From Anaerolineae bacterium (GTDB lineage: Bacteria; Chloroflexota; Anaerolineae; JAADDB01), in NCBI GenBank assembly GCA_015486895.1, contig WFQT01000310.1, positions 1 to 6,676 of the forward strand: a stretch of 6,676 nt of DNA. Reading direction: 5' to 3'. A model generated the notes under the pieces. The model saw nothing but the letters and a program-made list of their open reading frames with translations. It searched no databases and was not told where the DNA came from. Below, piece by piece: positions 5,062 to 6,676 of the stretch. The stretch's first letter is position 1; each line of letters opens with the position of its first letter. The position numbers and the translations under genes are program-made.

Positions 5062-6676
5062 TTGAAGAGGACAATACAAGTAAAGCAATGGCCATTGGTT
5101 TTTATTTTGTTGTTGCTACTCATCGGTCCCGCTCAGGCTGGGGCACCAGCGACAGGAAAGATTTCCCCCTGGCTGGCTAAACAACTGGCCAGCGGCGAAA
5201 AAACTTCTTTCTTCGTCATCTTGCACCCACAAGCAGCCCCTCCCCAACTAACAGCCACAACCAAAACGGCTAAAGTGGAAGCTGTCTACCGGCAATTGCA
5301 AGCAGAACAACGAAGACAACGTCCTCTACAACGCTGGTTGGGCCAGCATCACGTTTCCTATAAATCCTATTGGATCATCAACGCCCTGCTGGTGCAAGGT
5401 GACCACTCTCTGGCAAAACAGTTAGCAAAAAGGAAGGACGTACTGCGCATCGAAGGCAACCCGCTCATCCAAAATGACTTGCCCGCGGCCTTAGCAATGA
5501 CATCCACCACGAATAACTTGCCTTGGGGCCTCAGCGCCATAGGGGCAGACACGCTCTGGCGTGAAGGCATCACCGGCCAAGGGGCCATCATCGCCGGCAA
5601 TGATACCGGCATCCAATGGGACCATCCAGCCTTGAAACAACATTACCGAGGCTGGAACGGCTCCACCGTTGATCACAATTACAACTGGTGGGACGCCGTC
5701 AACGGACGGAAGGTACCTTATGACGATCACGGCCACGGCACCCACACTTTAGGCACGGCTATCGGCGACGACGGCAACGGTCACCGCATCGGGGTGGCCC
5801 CCGGCGCCCGCTGGATAGGCTGCAAGAACATGGACCGGTATGGCGTCGGTTCGCCAGCCCGCTATTTAAGCTGCTTCCAGTTCTTCTTAGCTCCCACCGA
5901 TAGCAACGGCCAAAATCCCCGACCAGAGTTAGCCCCCGACCTCATCATCAACTCCTGGAGCTGTCCTCCCTCGGAAGGGTGCTCTGCCGACACCCTGGCA
6001 GAAGCGATACTTAATCTAGAAACGGCCGGCATTGGGGTCATTGTCGCCGCCGGTAACGACGGGCCGGCATGCAGCAGTGTTAAGGACCCACCCGGTATTG
6101 ACGGCAATGCTCTCACCGTAGGCGCCAGCAATAGCAGCGGCCAGTTAGCGCTGTTTAGCAGCCGGGGACCGGTGCAGCGGGACGGAAGCTGGCGCAGCAA
6201 GCCAGATGTCGTTGCTCCCGGCGTAAACGTTTACTCCTCCGTCCCCGGAGGTGGTTACCAAGGGGGATGGCAAGGAACCAGTATGGCCACACCGCATGTG
6301 GTTGGGTTAGGCGCTCTATTGCTTTCTGCCGTACCCACCCTGAGCGGCCACCCTTACGCTTTGTTTGACATCATCCAAGCCAGTAGTTGGCCTCACACAG
6401 ACGCTCAGTGTCCAGGCCAGACTCACGACCCTCATTACAACAACAGTTGGGGCTGGGGCCTGGTCAATGCCCCGCATGCCCTTTCCCTGGCGCAAAACAC
6501 CAAGCTCATTTACGACGAGGAACTGACTCCGGGGTGGAAAGACTGGTCATGGAGCGATCGCGTTCTCCAAAGCAACGAAGCAGCTCACAGTGGCCGCTAT
6601 AGCATCAAAGCCCACTTCACCGACGCCTGGCAGGGATTTAGCCTTCACCATCAACCGATCACTGTTACCGATCAGA
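5062..6676 (+). CDS. Secreted subtilisin-family (S8) serine protease, bacillopeptidase F-like, 3' end missing
   Basis: At least 538 residues, running off the window. A signal peptide covers residues 1-26: K2, R3 and K8, a hydrophobic core at 10-22 rich in Leu, and AQA as the likely cleavage motif. Residues about 47-135 (SFFVILHP... to VLRIEGNPLIQ) resemble an inhibitor I9 propeptide that aids folding and is later removed. The catalytic domain spans about 153-475 with an intact triad: D181 in AGNDTG, H225 in GHGTHT and S407 in GTSMATPH. The oxyanion Asn is N332 in VAAGND. FSSRGP (368-373) and SSVPGGGYQGGWQGTSMATPH follow the bacillopeptidase F-like subgroup. Cysteines at 254, 271, 301, 307 and 337 mark a disulphide-prone subtype with the CPPSEGC motif. 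From about 482, LIYDEELTPGWKDWSW begins a probable beta-sandwich C-terminal module that is cut off. It should be exported and active outside the cell on proteins. The start is TTG, supported by AAGGA 9 bases upstream. Confidence 0.93.
   Translation, partial: MKRTIQVKQWPLVFILLLLLIGPAQAGAPATGKISPWLAKQLASGEKTSFFVILHPQAAPPQLTATTKTAKVEAVYRQLQAEQRRQRPLQRWLGQHHVSYKSYWIINALLVQGDHSLAKQLAKRKDVLRIEGNPLIQNDLPAALAMTSTTNNLPWGLSAIGADTLWREGITGQGAIIAGNDTGIQWDHPALKQHYRGWNGSTVDHNYNWWDAVNGRKVPYDDHGHGTHTLGTAIGDDGNGHRIGVAPGARWIGCKNMDRYGVGSPARYLSCFQFFLAPTDSNGQNPRPELAPDLIINSWSCPPSEGCSADTLAEAILNLETAGIGVIVAAGNDGPACSSVKDPPGIDGNALTVGASNSSGQLALFSSRGPVQRDGSWRSKPDVVAPGVNVYSSVPGGGYQGGWQGTSMATPHVVGLGALLLSAVPTLSGHPYALFDIIQASSWPHTDAQCPGQTHDPHYNNSWGWGLVNAPHALSLAQNTKLIYDEELTPGWKDWSWSDRVLQSNEAAHSGRYSIKAHFTDAWQGFSLHHQPITVTDQ

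Noticed and set aside
5491..6200. Minus-strand open frames of 84 and 112 residues
   Set aside because: Both lie antisense to the S8 protease, whose plus-strand frame carries all catalytic motifs. They are shadows of a codon-biased gene.

Overview
The window is an ordinary bacterial chromosomal segment, moderately GC-rich by eye, with every convincing gene on the + strand. It holds six protein-coding genes, two of them cut by the window ends. The taxon cannot be fixed from sequence alone. The Cys-rich secreted S8 protease, the YDxxLxxGWxDWSW-type C-terminal module and the GTAG...CTAC palindromic intergenic repeat together resemble what I recall from Chloroflexota (Anaerolineae-like) genomes. 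I hold that as a moderate-to-low confidence inference.

Layout: (1) 1-659 is the 3' part of carA, the glutaminase subunit of carbamoyl-phosphate synthase. carB does not follow it. (2) 660-916 is a spacer with a weak promoter candidate and a strong ribosome binding site. (3) 917-2356 is gatB, subunit B of the tRNA-dependent amidotransferase. (4) 2357-2491 is a spacer with an inverted repeat and a strong ribosome binding site. (5) 2492-4767 is a tight three-gene cluster: a class I (DapA/NAL-type) aldolase, a PRPP-dependent phosphoribosyltransferase of the COG2236 type, and a TPR-repeat protein. The first two are 12 nt apart and the last two overlap by ATGA. (6) 4768-5061 is a repeat-bearing spacer that also carries the best promoter in the window. 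(7) 5062-6676 is a secreted subtilisin-family (S8) protease with signal peptide, I9-like propeptide, complete Asp/His/Ser triad and the start of a C-terminal beta-sandwich-like module. It runs off the window.

How they work together: carA and gatB are housekeeping genes of nitrogen transfer (glutamine to carbamoyl phosphate; amidation of misacylated Glu-tRNA(Gln)/Asp-tRNA(Asn)), but nothing shows that they share a transcript. The aldolase-phosphoribosyltransferase-TPR cluster looks co-transcribed, yet no substrate or pathway can be assigned. The protease is a separate transcription unit with its own sigma70-like promoter.

I found no defence system, mobile element, CRISPR array, tRNA or rRNA gene. 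The least explained items are the two intergenic repeat-like elements at 4799-4930, the inverted repeat overlapping the protease promoter, and the unassigned aldolase/phosphoribosyltransferase pair.
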